From Arthrobacter sp. SLBN-122 (lineage in GTDB: Bacteria > Actinomycetota > Actinomycetes > Actinomycetales > Micrococcaceae), in assembly GCF_006715165.1 (NCBI RefSeq), contig NZ_VFMS01000001.1, forward strand, positions 3,162,001 through 3,226,000: 64,000 nt of DNA, in the 5' to 3' direction. Positions 36,554 to 45,669 of the stretch are shown one piece after another. Below the pieces are notes generated by a model. That model saw only the letters and a program-made list of their open reading frames with translations, did no database searches and was not told where the DNA came from. The translations under genes and the position numbers were made by a program. How positions within the stretch are numbered: position 1 is the stretch's first letter; each line of letters begins with the position of its first letter.

Positions 36554-37117
36554 ATGCGAACTTTGGGCAGCTCCTCGTCATCCGCCAAACCCGTCCGGGG
36601 CGGCTTTTCGATGTTCCGGATCAGCGGGCCGGGCCTGATGGTCCTGGTGACGGCGTTCATCGTCGCCGTCATCTTCGCCGCAAACCAGAACGACGTCGTG
36701 GGCTGGGTCGTCGCAATCATCGCCACCTTCTGGCTGGCGCTGGCTGCGTTCGTGGTCTTCAGCATCCAGCGTGCAGCCAAGAAGGCGGGCGCCAAGCTGT
36801 CCGAGGCCCAGAGCGCCTTTAACACGGCAACGGGCCGGGCGCCGGCGCGCCAGTCCGCCGACCACGGCGGCACCCGGGTGGTGTACGAGCGTTCCGGGGC
36901 TGACGAGGTGCGGGACCTGAAGCTGGACCACTCCTTCAAGATCGTCCAGGTGCAGATCCGTGTGGTGGAGGAGGAGCGCGCCAAGGGCGCCGCCGCCAAC
37001 CAGGACACCATCAACCGGGCCCTTGAGACCATTGAGATCACAGCCACCAATGCCAGGGACATGATCAAGTCCTCCGGCGGCAGCGGGGAGCCGGTGACTG
37101 GAACCATCATCGACTAG
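36554..37117 (+). CDS. Conserved actinobacterial membrane protein, unknown function
   Basis: The product is 187 residues. Two hydrophobic spans (ISGPGLMVLVTAFIVAVIFAA is one, VVGWVVAIIATFWLALAAFVVF the other) lie between residues 23 and 76. A charged, mostly helical C-terminal half follows (DEVRDLKLDHSFKIVQVQIRVVEEERAKG), likely cytoplasmic. No motif identifies a function. The ATG is preceded by GACAAT 6 nt upstream and has no Shine-Dalgarno, so it may be leaderless. It ends just before xthA. Confidence 0.75.
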   Translation: MRTLGSSSSSAKPVRGGFSMFRISGPGLMVLVTAFIVAVIFAANQNDVVGWVVAIIATFWLALAAFVVFSIQRAAKKAGAKLSEAQSAFNTATGRAPARQSADHGGTRVVYERSGADEVRDLKLDHSFKIVQVQIRVVEEERAKGAAANQDTINRALETIEITATNARDMIKSSGGSGEPVTGTIID

Positions 37118-37120
37118 AGT
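37115..37120 (+). promoter_or_regulatory. Putative -10 of xthA, leaderless
   Basis: TAGAGT straddles the stop of the upstream gene and ends 7 nt before the GTG at 37128. This spacing supports 37128 rather than the in-frame GTG at 37119 as the xthA start. Confidence 0.5.
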
Positions 37121-37127
37121 GGAGCGG

Positions 37128-37961
37128 GTGAGCTCGGCATTGAAGAAGGACCACCTTCGCATCGCATCCGTTAACGTAAACGGCCTCCGGGCTGCCTACA
37201 AGAACGGTATGGCGGCCTGGCTGGAGCCGCGCGAAGTGGACATCCTCTGCCTGCAGGAAGTCCGCGCCCCTGATGCCATCGTCCGGCAGCTGCTGGGGGA
37301 GGGCTGGCATATCCTGCACGCCGAGGCCGAAGCGAAAGGCCGTGCCGGCGTCGCCATAGCCTCCCGGGAAGAGCCGCTGGAAACCAGGAACGGCATCGGG
37401 GACGACTACTTCGCCACCGCCGGGCGCTGGGTCGAAGCAGATTTCCGAGTCCGCGATACCGCAGGGAACCCTGTGCAGCTCACCGTTGCCAGTGCCTACG
37501 TGCATTCCGGTGCAGTGGGGACTCCCAAGCAGGACGACAAGTTCCGATTCCTGGACGTCATGAGTACCCGCCTGCCGGAGCTGACCAAGCACAGCGACCA
37601 TGCCCTGGTAGTGGGGGACCTGAATGTCGCCCACACACCCCGGGACATCAGGAACTCCAAGGGCAACCTCAAGAAGGCCGGGCACCTGCCGGAGGAACGT
37701 TCCTACTTCGACCGGTTCTTTGGCGAGGAGATTGGCTGGCACGACGTCCACCGGACCCTGGCGGGCGATATCGACGGGCCGTACACGTGGTGGTCCTGGC
37801 GCGGAAAGGCATTCGACAATGACACCGGCTGGCGCATCGACTACCACCTGGCCACTCCCGAACTGGCCGCATCCGCCATTTCGGCGGTCGTGGACCGTGC
37901 AGCCACCTGGGACACCCGCTTCTCCGATCACGCCCCGCTGGTAGTGGACTACCAGCTCTAA
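37128..37961 (+). CDS. xthA: Exodeoxyribonuclease III / AP endonuclease family
   Basis: The product is about 277 residues with the endonuclease/exonuclease/phosphatase fold: [16 protein letters not shown] (metal-site Asn), [10 protein letters not shown] (catalytic Glu), [14 protein letters not shown] (Asp/Asn), and [15 protein letters not shown] (Asp-His at the end). It cuts DNA at abasic sites and degrades 3' ends in base excision repair. Two GTG starts are in frame, 37119 and 37128; the second was chosen because of the -10-like box. It is followed 16 nt later by trpS. Confidence 0.93.
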   Translation: MSSALKKDHLRIASVNVNGLRAAYKNGMAAWLEPREVDILCLQEVRAPDAIVRQLLGEGWHILHAEAEAKGRAGVAIASREEPLETRNGIGDDYFATAGRWVEADFRVRDTAGNPVQLTVASAYVHSGAVGTPKQDDKFRFLDVMSTRLPELTKHSDHALVVGDLNVAHTPRDIRNSKGNLKKAGHLPEERSYFDRFFGEEIGWHDVHRTLAGDIDGPYTWWSWRGKAFDNDTGWRIDYHLATPELAASAISAVVDRAATWDTRFSDHAPLVVDYQL

Positions 37962-37977
37962 GCCCGAAAGTTTTTCC

Positions 37978-39021
37978 ATGACCAGCCAGACTTCCCCCAC
38001 TGCCAAGAAGCGCATTCTTTCCGGCGCCAAGCCCACTGCCGACTCCCTGCACCTGGGCAACTACATCGGTGCCGTGCGCAACTGGGTGGACATGCAGGCC
38101 GAGTACGACGCCGTCTTCTTCATTCCGGACCTGCATGCCATCACGGTGGACTTCGACCCTGCCGAACTGGCCAAGCGGACCCGCATCGTGGCTGCGCAGT
38201 ACATTGCGGCCGGTATCGACCCGGACAAAAGCATCTTTTTCGTCCAGTCCCATGTCCCCGAGCACGCGCAGCTCGCCTGGGCGCTGAACTGCATCACCGG
38301 GTTTGGTGAGGCCTCCCGGATGACCCAGTTCAAGGACAAGACCCAGAAGTCCGGCGCGGATTCCGCCACGCTGGGTCTTTTCGCCTATCCCACGCTCATG
38401 GCCGCGGACATCCTCCTCTACCAGAGTGACCTCGTGCCTGTTGGCGAGGACCAGCGGCAGCACCTGGAGCTCACGCGGAACCTGGCGCAGCGGTTCAACA
38501 CCAGGTTTGGCCAGACGTTCACGGTTCCCGAGGCCACGATCGTGAAGGAAAGCGCCAAGATCTACGACCTCCAGAATCCCAGCGCCAAGATGTCCAAGAC
38601 GGGGGAGTCCCCCAACGGCGCCATCCAGCTGCTGGAGGATCCCAAGATCGCGGCCAAGCGCATTAAGTCGGCAGTGACCGACGCCGGCACGGACATCCGC
38701 TTCGACCCCGAGGAAAAGCCCGGGGTGTCCAACCTGCTGACCATCTACTCGTCGCTCACCGGCAAGTCGGTGGCGGAGCTTGAAGCCGAGTACCAGGGCA
38801 AGATGTACGGCCACCTCAAGGTTGACCTCGCCGAAGTGGTGGTGGACTTCGTTACCCCGCTCCGCAACCGGACCAACGAGCTGATGGCCGATCCCGCCGA
38901 GCTTGACCGGCTGCTGGCCCTGGGCGCGGAACGGGCACGCGAGATTGCCTCCGTCACCCTTGGCCAGGTGTACCAGCGGATGGGCTTCCTTCCGTCCCTC
39001 AGCCTCGCAGGGGTCCGCTAG
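37978..39021 (+). CDS. trpS: Tryptophanyl-tRNA synthetase
   Basis: The product is 347 residues, a class I synthetase that charges tRNA-Trp. The HIGH-type motif is [17 protein letters not shown] (about 19-35); the KMSKS-type motif is [16 protein letters not shown] (about 201-216). Other family stretches are [30 protein letters not shown] and [27 protein letters not shown], each split over the Rossmann fold. Length is typical. The ATG follows xthA by 16 nt with only a weak ribosome binding site, so it is likely co-transcribed. Confidence 0.97.
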   Translation: MTSQTSPTAKKRILSGAKPTADSLHLGNYIGAVRNWVDMQAEYDAVFFIPDLHAITVDFDPAELAKRTRIVAAQYIAAGIDPDKSIFFVQSHVPEHAQLAWALNCITGFGEASRMTQFKDKTQKSGADSATLGLFAYPTLMAADILLYQSDLVPVGEDQRQHLELTRNLAQRFNTRFGQTFTVPEATIVKESAKIYDLQNPSAKMSKTGESPNGAIQLLEDPKIAAKRIKSAVTDAGTDIRFDPEEKPGVSNLLTIYSSLTGKSVAELEAEYQGKMYGHLKVDLAEVVVDFVTPLRNRTNELMADPAELDRLLALGAERAREIASVTLGQVYQRMGFLPSLSLAGVR

Positions 39022-39025
39022 CGCC

Positions 39026-39730
39026 ATGTCTTCGCGAAACGTCACCGCCAGGGGAGGGGCCTGCTCTGCCGGCCAGGTGGAACGGATCCTGGCCGACAGC
39101 TTCGATGACAAATCGGACCGGCGCGCGGCCACGGACCATGACATGGCGGGCAGCGAAGAAATCAGCGTTGGCGTCATCCTTGGCTTTCCAGCCGAAATCG
39201 CCGGGGAACTGCAGCGCTGGCGGGCATCCTTTGGCGACCCCCTGGCAGACGTTGTACCGGCGCACATCACTCTGGTCACCACCACCCCCACCCAGGACTG
39301 GGAAGCAACCCGCCGCCACGTCCGTGAAGTTGCCCGCTGCCAGAGTCCCTTTATGGTGACCATCTCCGGGACCGGAACCTTCCGGCCCGTCTCTCCGGTG
39401 GTCTTCATTAACGTGGAGGACGGGTTCGATGAGTGCGTGGACCTGCACCGCAAGCTCCAGCAGGGCCCGCTCCACCGCGAACTGCCCTTTGCCTACCACC
39501 CGCACGTCACCATCGCCCATGACGTCGCCCCGGAAAGCCTTGATGAGGCCGAAACGGTGCTGAAGAACTACAGAGCGACCTTCCCCGTGGTTAGCATGGG
39601 ACTCTATGAGCATGATGCCGACGGCATCTGGCAGCTACGGGAAGAGCTGGACTTTGGGACCGAAACTGACAACCACGCCCGCGCCCGCTTCACGGACGCT
39701 GCCGCGGACTCCGCAACCGAAGACGGCTGA
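39026..39730 (+). CDS. 2'-5' RNA ligase family (2H phosphoesterase) protein
   Basis: The two HxT motifs of the 2H superfamily are present: PAHITLVTT and YHPHVTIAHD, about 80 residues apart, in a fold beginning ISVGVILGFPAEI. Relatives hydrolyse 2',3'-cyclic nucleotides or ligate tRNA halves in vitro; the role in actinobacteria is unknown. Two starts are possible: the ATG at 39026 (234 residues, 4 nt after trpS) and the ATG at 39143 (195 residues), which is closer to the usual family length. The first was kept because of its operon spacing. Confidence 0.8.
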   Translation: MSSRNVTARGGACSAGQVERILADSFDDKSDRRAATDHDMAGSEEISVGVILGFPAEIAGELQRWRASFGDPLADVVPAHITLVTTTPTQDWEATRRHVREVARCQSPFMVTISGTGTFRPVSPVVFINVEDGFDECVDLHRKLQQGPLHRELPFAYHPHVTIAHDVAPESLDEAETVLKNYRATFPVVSMGLYEHDADGIWQLREELDFGTETDNHARARFTDAAADSATEDG

Positions 39731-40763
39731 CCAGCAGCCGCTGCCTACCGAGCACGCCCAGCTGAAGCTGGCGGTCATCCAGAAAAGGATGGAATGGGGC
39801 AAAATCAGGAGATCCGGGGGCGGGCTGTTGCCGAGTCTGATGGCAACGATCCAGTGGCTGCAGGCCAAGCTCAACACCCTGCGTCCCATGCGGGCGTTCC
39901 AGCACTACAACCTCCAGCACGGTCCCTTGCTGAGCGCCGGCATTGGGTTCCGGATGTTCTTCTCCATCACAGGCCTCCTGACTACCGGCTTCTCGGTTGC
40001 CGGGCTTGTCCTCAGGAGCCAGCCGGCCCTGCTGGACACCATTATTACCACGGTGGCGCAAAGTGCCCCGGGGCTCCTCAAGGTAGGTAACGGGGAAGGA
40101 CTGGTGGACCCGAAAGACCTCCTGAACCCGGACGGCCTCGGCTGGACCGCGGTGATTGCTGGCGTGGTCACCGTCATCACGTCGCTGGGCTGGATCAACG
40201 GCATCAGGGACGGCCTGCGCGGCGTGCTGCAGATGCCTCCGCTCGTGGTTAATCCCATCCTGATGAAGCTGCGCGACGCCGGAACCCTCCTGCTGCTGGG
40301 CGTGGCCCTGGTAATCAGCGCCGGAGCTTCACTGGTGTTCGGGACGCTTGCCGGGTGGGTAGCGGACTTCCTGAACCTCACCGATGCCGTAGCCGGCCCC
40401 CTGACGACATCGGTCAAAATAGGTGTTCCGCTGGTTCTGAACTGGGCTACGGCGCTGATCATGTTCCGGCTGGCCGCCGGGCTCAAGCTGTCCCGCCGGG
40501 CCCTGATCGAAGGCACTGTCCTGTCCGCCGTGGGCACCACCGTCCTGCAGATCTTCAGCACCGAACTCCTTGGCGGTGCCAGCCGCAACCCCATCCTGGC
40601 GCCGTTTGCCATCATCATCGGCCTGCTTATCTGGTTCAACCTGGTCAGCCAGGTCTACCTTGTCTCTGCGGGTTGGGCAGCCGTCCGCGAGGCGGACCTG
40701 GAATCGGACACCGGCCCCCGCAAGACCATCCTCGGAGCCCGGCGGACCACACCGCAGACCTGA
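39606..40763 (+). CDS. YihY/BrkB family inner membrane protein
   Basis: The frame encodes up to 385 residues. Six spans with YihY features are seen: QHYNLQHGPLLSAGIGFRMFFSITGLL (TM1), LRDGLRGVLQMPPLVVNP, and the C-terminal GLLIWFNLVSQVYLVSAGWAAVRE. The true start is uncertain. The ATG at 39606 would overlap the preceding gene by 125 nt. A TTG at 39654 has GGGAAGAG before it, and an ATG at 39789 lacks a site. The family domain certainly starts by about 39800. Function unknown (the old RNase BN label is wrong for this family). Confidence 0.8.
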   Translation: MSMMPTASGSYGKSWTLGPKLTTTPAPASRTLPRTPQPKTADQQPLPTEHAQLKLAVIQKRMEWGKIRRSGGGLLPSLMATIQWLQAKLNTLRPMRAFQHYNLQHGPLLSAGIGFRMFFSITGLLTTGFSVAGLVLRSQPALLDTIITTVAQSAPGLLKVGNGEGLVDPKDLLNPDGLGWTAVIAGVVTVITSLGWINGIRDGLRGVLQMPPLVVNPILMKLRDAGTLLLLGVALVISAGASLVFGTLAGWVADFLNLTDAVAGPLTTSVKIGVPLVLNWATALIMFRLAAGLKLSRRALIEGTVLSAVGTTVLQIFSTELLGGASRNPILAPFAIIIGLLIWFNLVSQVYLVSAGWAAVREADLESDTGPRKTILGARRTTPQT

Positions 40764-40801
40764 GGCGCAGGAGAGCGGTAGGATCCCACTACTCCTGACA
40801 G

Positions 40802-43039
40802 TTAAGGAGCCCGCACCAGGCCCTCCCACGCTACTGTCCAGTCGGACGGAAAGCCTGGTGCATGCCGGTCCGGGCCGTTGTCCCAACCTGCAGCCATCAG
40901 GGCGACGGCGGCGAGAAGGCCGCCATTACCGGGAAGGTACAGCGGCAGGGAGTCCGTCTGCCGGTTGTGCCCGTTGACCAGGACGGTGTTCTTGGGTGCT
41001 TCCTGCAGGAGTGCGTCCACAGCCGTTTCAGGTTCGCCCAGCCGGGCGGCGGTCATGGCCATGACCGGATAGTCCCAGCCCCAGGTGCTGTCCCAGTCCC
41101 AGTCAGCAAGGACGTCGGCGAGGGTGGCCCGCATGACGCCTTCGTCGATCAGGTCCGTCAGCGGGAGGACGCCAAGTGCGCAGAGCATCGAGGGGTGGTC
41201 TGTCCTGATGGTGAATGGTTCCACATCCATGGCCGCGTACACGCCATTGATCACGCGCGGAGGCACCAGTGCGTCGGCCACCGCCAACCATGATTCGACG
41301 GGTTCCAGGCCCAGCCGCCCGCGCCATGCCGCGGCAATCCGGAGGCCCCACTGCCAGTAGGCCAGTTCGAATGTCGGGTTGGTGACGGTGCTACGGAGCG
41401 GCCCATAGCTCTCCTGCGCGGGAATGAGCGGCGGCCCCAGTTCGAACCCCCGCGCAGTGGGGTGGGCGAAACTGGCCATGAAAGCAGCGGATTCGAAGAC
41501 GATCTCGGCGAATTCCTCGAGTACCGCCGGGCTGGGGTTGGCCCGGTAGACCAGTTCCGCCAAGTGGATGGGATGCGGCTGCTGCCAAATCAGGAAGGTT
41601 CCGATTGGGCTGGGGCTCTCCCTGCCATCCGGTCCTACCTGCTTTGGCCAACGGACGCCGTCGAACCCCTGCGTCCTGGCCGTCTGCCGGGAACTTTCCA
41701 GCACCGTTGAATACCAGCGGAGGGAGGCCAGGAGGAGTTCCGGCCGGTTCCAGTGCGCAAAGTGGGCAGCATGCCACCAGTGCATCTCCAGGTGGAAGCG
41801 GCCCCGCCAGGAGTTGCATACGAGACCGGTTTCCTGCGGGGGCAGCGACCCCGAACAATTGACCGCCGTGAGGTATTGGGACAGCACGATGCGGCGCTCC
41901 AGCTCGCTGGCACGGGGATCGTCCGTTGCAGCAAGTTCAATCGCGCCGCCGGAGGACCAGAATTCCGGCCAATACGCCGCGGACGCTGAAGCCACGCTGT
42001 CCGCCGGTGAAAGCACGACGCCGCTACCCCCTGGGCCGGGCCTGCTTCCCTTGGCTGGCCCGGCAGTCAACCTGTTGTTCCCCCGTGGAATGCAGTCACC
42101 GTCCTCGCCGGAGCTGAAAGCAACGGAGAAGTCCAACACTCCCTCCCCCGGCCGGTCCGGAGTACCGGGTACGATCCGCAGACGGTGTTGTTCCGTCTGG
42201 ATCACCGTAAAGTCCTGCCCAGTGATCTTCACCTGATAGCGGGAGTTGTCCAACTCCCGGCTGGCGGTCCACATCCTGGCGTCACCGCGGTTTTCTGCGG
42301 TCACCGTTTCAGTGAGTGAAGTTGTGTGGGCATCCGGGCTGTTCCAGTCGGCGGCGTCGTGCCAGGCCTCAGAGCCATAGGGAAAGCCGACGCCGACCAC
42401 CAGGCCGGAGCCAAGAGCGGGCGACTCCACGCGGAAGCCAAGTTCGTCCCGGTCCGGGTGGCATGCAGTCGTGACTCTTACCGGCTGGCCTGCCACTGTG
42501 AAGTGACTGGTCACCACCCCAGTCCACAGATCCAGGGTTTGTTCAGTGTCCGTCACCTCAGCCCCGGTGATGGCGCGCTCTGAACCGTCCTCCACCCAGC
42601 GCAGCCCAATCCGTCCCAGATCCAGTCGATGGGCGTTCGCGCGGAGCCAGGTTTCAGCTGCTGAGGTATCGGTCTCGCGGTCGTTGACGATATCGCCCAC
42701 CATGTCCACGTAGGGCACCGGACCCCGGGGTGAATCATAGAGAAGTGTCGAGTCGTCCAGGTGGTAAGTGTGTGGAGCGGGCACAGAGTGCCATCCCCAT
42801 TGGGCCTGGGTGCCCAGCAAAGTGCCCGGCGGCAGGTCGCCGCGGGCGCCCAGCGGGTACTCTTCGGGGAGGCTCTGAAGGCCGGTGAGGTCCATGGTGA
42901 AAGCGAACTCGCCGTTGCCCACCGATACCGGGCTTCGCGGATCGAGGTGCTGCTGCCGGACGTTGTGCCGCCGCACGAGTTTCCTGCGGTCAATGCCGGC
43001 GTGGGATGCCGAACTGTCGCTGGTGTTCTGGCTGTGCAC
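40802..43039 (-). CDS. Six-hairpin glycosidase family protein (GH65/GH95-like)
   Basis: The product is 745 residues. It opens with RRKLVRRHNVRQQHLDPRSPVSVGNGEFAF split over about residues 18-47, a start shared by glycosidases with an N-terminal beta-sandwich and an (alpha/alpha)6 catalytic barrel. In the barrel, HLEMHWWHAAHFAHWNRPELL, PIGTFLIWQQPHPIHLAEL and DSTWGWDYPVMAMTAARLGEPE are visible, with several acidic candidates for catalysis. No signal peptide was seen, so it acts in the cytoplasm. GTG at 43039 was chosen because AGGAGG lies about 9 nt upstream. It is divergent from a sugar-binding lipoprotein and probably acts on the imported saccharide. The exact family and substrate are unknown. 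Confidence 0.75.
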   Translation of the reverse strand: MHSQNTSDSSASHAGIDRRKLVRRHNVRQQHLDPRSPVSVGNGEFAFTMDLTGLQSLPEEYPLGARGDLPPGTLLGTQAQWGWHSVPAPHTYHLDDSTLLYDSPRGPVPYVDMVGDIVNDRETDTSAAETWLRANAHRLDLGRIGLRWVEDGSERAITGAEVTDTEQTLDLWTGVVTSHFTVAGQPVRVTTACHPDRDELGFRVESPALGSGLVVGVGFPYGSEAWHDAADWNSPDAHTTSLTETVTAENRGDARMWTASRELDNSRYQVKITGQDFTVIQTEQHRLRIVPGTPDRPGEGVLDFSVAFSSGEDGDCIPRGNNRLTAGPAKGSRPGPGGSGVVLSPADSVASASAAYWPEFWSSGGAIELAATDDPRASELERRIVLSQYLTAVNCSGSLPPQETGLVCNSWRGRFHLEMHWWHAAHFAHWNRPELLLASLRWYSTVLESSRQTARTQGFDGVRWPKQVGPDGRESPSPIGTFLIWQQPHPIHLAELVYRANPSPAVLEEFAEIVFESAAFMASFAHPTARGFELGPPLIPAQESYGPLRSTVTNPTFELAYWQWGLRIAAAWRGRLGLEPVESWLAVADALVPPRVINGVYAAMDVEPFTIRTDHPSMLCALGVLPLTDLIDEGVMRATLADVLADWDWDSTWGWDYPVMAMTAARLGEPETAVDALLQEAPKNTVLVNGHNRQTDSLPLYLPGNGGLLAAVALMAAGWDNGPDRHAPGFPSDWTVAWEGLVRAP

Positions 43040-43136
43040 TCTGCACGCCCTCCTGTTGCTGGGTGCTTTGAGGCTGGGAAATCGATGTGAATACTTCGCG
43101 CGGCATGACCACGGGGACGCGCGGACAACGAGCGCA

Positions 43137-43148
43137 GAAACCGGTTTC
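43137..43148. promoter_or_regulatory. LacI-type operator candidate
   Basis: GAAACCGGTTTC is a perfect 12-bp palindrome with the central CG typical of LacI-family sites. It lies about 98 nt upstream of the glycosidase start, in the divergent control region. Confidence 0.5.
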
Positions 43149-43301
43149 CGAGCCGTTTCAATAGTTGTGGTGACTTTCGATGATGTCAACCCCACGTCTG
43201 GCGTGAGCCCTCCCGCGGGTCTGCCGACACCGGCGACAACCGGACGGATGGCTGCGCTGGGCAACCTTCGCTCCACGGCGAATAGTTCAGAGCCGAAACT
43301 A

Positions 43302-43330
43302 TTGACCCGCCGATACGGCTTTGATACGTT
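43302..43330 (+). promoter_or_regulatory. Candidate promoter of the sugar-binding protein gene
   Basis: TTGACC (43302-43307) and TACGTT (43325-43330) are 17 bp apart, with TG one base before the -10. The start codon lies 50 nt downstream. Confidence 0.6.
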
Positions 43331-43333
43331 TCA

Positions 43334-43346
43334 GGAACCGTTTTCC
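43334..43346. promoter_or_regulatory. Second LacI-type operator candidate
   Basis: GGAACCGTTTTCC is an imperfect palindrome lying right after the -10 box, where a bound repressor would block transcription. It shares the AACCG..TT core with the site at 43137. Confidence 0.45.
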
Positions 43347-43380
43347 AGACCACCTTCTGATTGAGGAAGAAGCCTGCCCA

Positions 43381-44682
43381 ATGACGCGTCAAGGTATCCG
43401 AGGCATTCGTAAATCCATCGCTGTCCTATCGGCCGCGGCCCTGCTGGCCAGCACCGCCGCCTGCTCGAGTCCCTCCTCCAATAAGGCCGAGGACGGGCCG
43501 GTTGAAATCCGTTTTTCCTGGTGGGGCAACGCGGGCCGCGCGGACCTGACCAACAAGGCGATCGCGGAATTCGAAGCGGCGAACCCCAACGTTAAGGTTA
43601 AACCGGAATACGGCGATATCAGCGGCTACTTCGATAAGCTCGCCACCCAGATGGCCGCCAACGATGCTCCGGACGTCATCACCATGGGCGGCGCCTATCC
43701 AGCCGAGTATGCCAACCGCGGGGCCTTGCTGGACCTGTCGAAGGTGGAGGGTTCGCTCGACCTGTCCAGGATTGACCAAGGGGCGCGGGAGAACGGGCAG
43801 ATCAAGGGCAAACAGTACGGCGTCTCCACCGGAGCCAACGCGCTGGCCATAGTGGTCAATCCGGCCGTCTTCGCTGCAGCCGGCGTTCCCCTTCCGGATG
43901 ACAGCAACTGGAGCTGGGACGACTTTGCCAGGATCGCAAGTGAGATCACCACCAAGAGCCCGAAGGGCACGTATGGAACGGCGACCGTCCTCACCCATGA
44001 CTCCCTGGACGCCTTTGCCCGCCAGCGCGGGGAATCCCTCTACACGCAGGACGGCCAACTGGGATTGGGCAAGCAGACGGTACAGGACTACTTTGATTAC
44101 TCGCTGAAGTTAAGTGATTCGGGTGCAGCTCCGAGTGCCTCGGAAACGGTGGAGAAGCTCAACGTCAGCACGGAGCAGACACTTATGGGCATGGGGAAGG
44201 CCGGGATGATGCTCACGTGGAGCAATTCACTGACCGCCCTCAGCAAGGCCTCGGGCGCGGACCTGAGGCTGCTCAAGCTTCCCGGCGAAAAGCCCACCCC
44301 GGGAATCTGGCTTCAGTCCTCGCAGTTCTACACCATCTCCGCGCGCAGCAAGCACACCGACGCCGCCGCAAAGCTGGTGAACTTCCTGGTCAACAACCAG
44401 GCCGCGGCCAAGATCATCCAGAGCGACAGGGGCATTCCCGGTAACACTGAAATGCGGGCAGCCATTCAGGACCTGCTCACACCCCAGGGCAAGGTGGAAG
44501 CGGAATACATCGACCAGATCGGCAAGATGGACTTCGCCCCCACGTACATTGGTCCCACCGGATCAACCGCTGTTTCGGAGATCACTGCGCGGATCAATAC
44601 CGACGTCTTGTTCAAGCGGCTCACACCCGAGAAGGCGGCGGAGCAATGGATCAGCGAGAGCAAAGCGGCCATCGGCAAGTAG
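43381..44682 (+). CDS. Extracellular sugar-binding lipoprotein of an ABC importer
   Basis: The product is 433 residues. A signal peptide ends in a lipobox (LLASTAAC, Cys at about residue 29). The mature part is a family 1 solute-binding protein: VEIRFSWWGNAGRADLTNKAIAEFE split over residues 41-65, NPNVKVKPEYGDISGYFDKLATQMA, APDVITMGGAYPAEYA, and NWSWDDFARIASEIT. Such proteins deliver oligosaccharides to a MalFG-type permease. No permease genes follow; the next gene is on the other strand. The divergent gene is a glycosidase, so the substrate is probably a saccharide. Confidence 0.92.
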   Translation: MTRQGIRGIRKSIAVLSAAALLASTAACSSPSSNKAEDGPVEIRFSWWGNAGRADLTNKAIAEFEAANPNVKVKPEYGDISGYFDKLATQMAANDAPDVITMGGAYPAEYANRGALLDLSKVEGSLDLSRIDQGARENGQIKGKQYGVSTGANALAIVVNPAVFAAAGVPLPDDSNWSWDDFARIASEITTKSPKGTYGTATVLTHDSLDAFARQRGESLYTQDGQLGLGKQTVQDYFDYSLKLSDSGAAPSASETVEKLNVSTEQTLMGMGKAGMMLTWSNSLTALSKASGADLRLLKLPGEKPTPGIWLQSSQFYTISARSKHTDAAAKLVNFLVNNQAAAKIIQSDRGIPGNTEMRAAIQDLLTPQGKVEAEYIDQIGKMDFAPTYIGPTGSTAVSEITARINTDVLFKRLTPEKAAEQWISESKAAIGK

Positions 44683-44721
44683 GTACCGGCACCAGGCGCG
44701 GCCACTGACGGCAGGTCCGGG

Positions 44722-45495
44722 TCAGGCGGGTGCTGCGTCGAGGTACTGGTCCGCCCAGGCGGCGATGATCCGCGCCGCCCGGGCCGCTTGCCCCCTGCCG
44801 GTCAGGAGATGGTCACTTCCCTCAAGGGAGACGAAGTTCCGCGGATGCCTGGCCGTCTGGAAGATGGTGCTGGCATTCTCGATCCCCACGGTGTTGTCGG
44901 TGGGAGAGTGCAGCACCATCAACGGCTTGTGCAGCTGTTTGATGCAGTCCGTCAGGTCCGCGTTCTCCAGGTCCTCCACGAAGTGCCGGCGGATCTCCAC
45001 CCGTTTGCCGCCCAGGTCTACTTCAGCGCTGCCCTCGCTCAGGATCCTGTCCAGTGCCGCATCGAAGACGTGGGCCACGTGCTTGGGGGAGAAGGGCGCT
45101 CCGACGGTGGCAACGGCATCCAGCTCAGGAATCTCCCGCGCGGCGGCAAGGACCGCCGCACCGCCGAACGAGTGGCCCACCAGCAGGGAAATTTCCTTTC
45201 CCTGGCTGCGCATGAACTCCGCAGCCTTCACTGTGTCCGCCACCTTGTGGCTGAACGAGCCTGATGACCATTCTCCGGCCGAGCCGCCCAGGCCCAGGTT
45301 GTCGAAGCGCAGCATGCCGATGCCGCTGTCCGCCAGCGCCTTGCACATCCGGGACGCGGAGGGGCTGTCCTTGCCCAGTGTGAAACCGTGCGAGAAGACG
45401 CCCCAGCCTTTGACGGGACCCTCGGGGACGTCAATGATGCCGGACAGCGTCTCGCCGGTGGAACCGGTGAATGACACTTTTTCGGAGCGGGACAA
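44722..45495 (-). CDS. Alpha/beta hydrolase
   Basis: The product is 257 residues with the nucleophile elbow GHSFGG (Ser at about residue 109). Also visible are GVFSHGFTLGKDSPSASR (oxyanion region), MLRFDNLGLGGSAG, a late Asp in LHSPTDNTVGIENA and a His in EGSDHLL, so the triad is complete. It belongs to the serine hydrolase group often fused to OsmC proteins, but no OsmC domain is here. The TTG at 45495 was chosen because AAAGGGG lies before it and the fold starts there; an upstream in-frame ATG at 45528 lies inside a palindromic repeat. Substrate unknown. Confidence 0.85.
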   Translation of the reverse strand: MSRSEKVSFTGSTGETLSGIIDVPEGPVKGWGVFSHGFTLGKDSPSASRMCKALADSGIGMLRFDNLGLGGSAGEWSSGSFSHKVADTVKAAEFMRSQGKEISLLVGHSFGGAAVLAAAREIPELDAVATVGAPFSPKHVAHVFDAALDRILSEGSAEVDLGGKRVEIRRHFVEDLENADLTDCIKQLHKPLMVLHSPTDNTVGIENASTIFQTARHPRNFVSLEGSDHLLTGRGQAARAARIIAAWADQYLDAAPA

Positions 45496-45520
45496 GGAGG
45501 ACCCCTTTCTAGGTACAGCT

Positions 45521-45577
45521 TGCTCCATCACTTTTGGTTCCCAAAGCGGACGTTTAGGGACCAAAACTGATGGAGCA
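45521..45577. repeat. Long imperfect palindrome, relative of the dispersed family
   Basis: The arms 45521-45542 and 45557-45577 pair with one mismatch and a single-base gap around a 14-nt loop. TTGCTCC at the outer end and the TTTTGG inner part recall the palindromes at 5948 and 30342. It lies between the hydrolase start and the sdh operon terminator. Confidence 0.7.
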
Positions 45578-45602
45578 TCCGGCTGGGTTAGCGCTGAAAC
45601 GA

Positions 45603-45641
45603 CGACGGCGCCGCCACCACACGTGGTGAGCGACGCCGTCG
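45603..45641 (-). terminator. Hairpin after sdhB
   Basis: CGACGGCG (45603-45610) pairs with CGCCGTCG (45634-45641), and CACCAC with GTGGTG inside. On the minus strand it is followed by a short GTTT. It probably ends the sdh transcript. Confidence 0.6.
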
Positions 45642-45669
45642 GCCGTTATATATCTATTGGTGAACGTGC

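Noticed and set aside
43301..43346. Catabolite-control site of the Firmicutes cre type
   Set aside because: Actinobacteria lack the classical CcpA/HPr-Ser46 system; the palindromes fit LacI-family operators in general, so no specific regulator was named.
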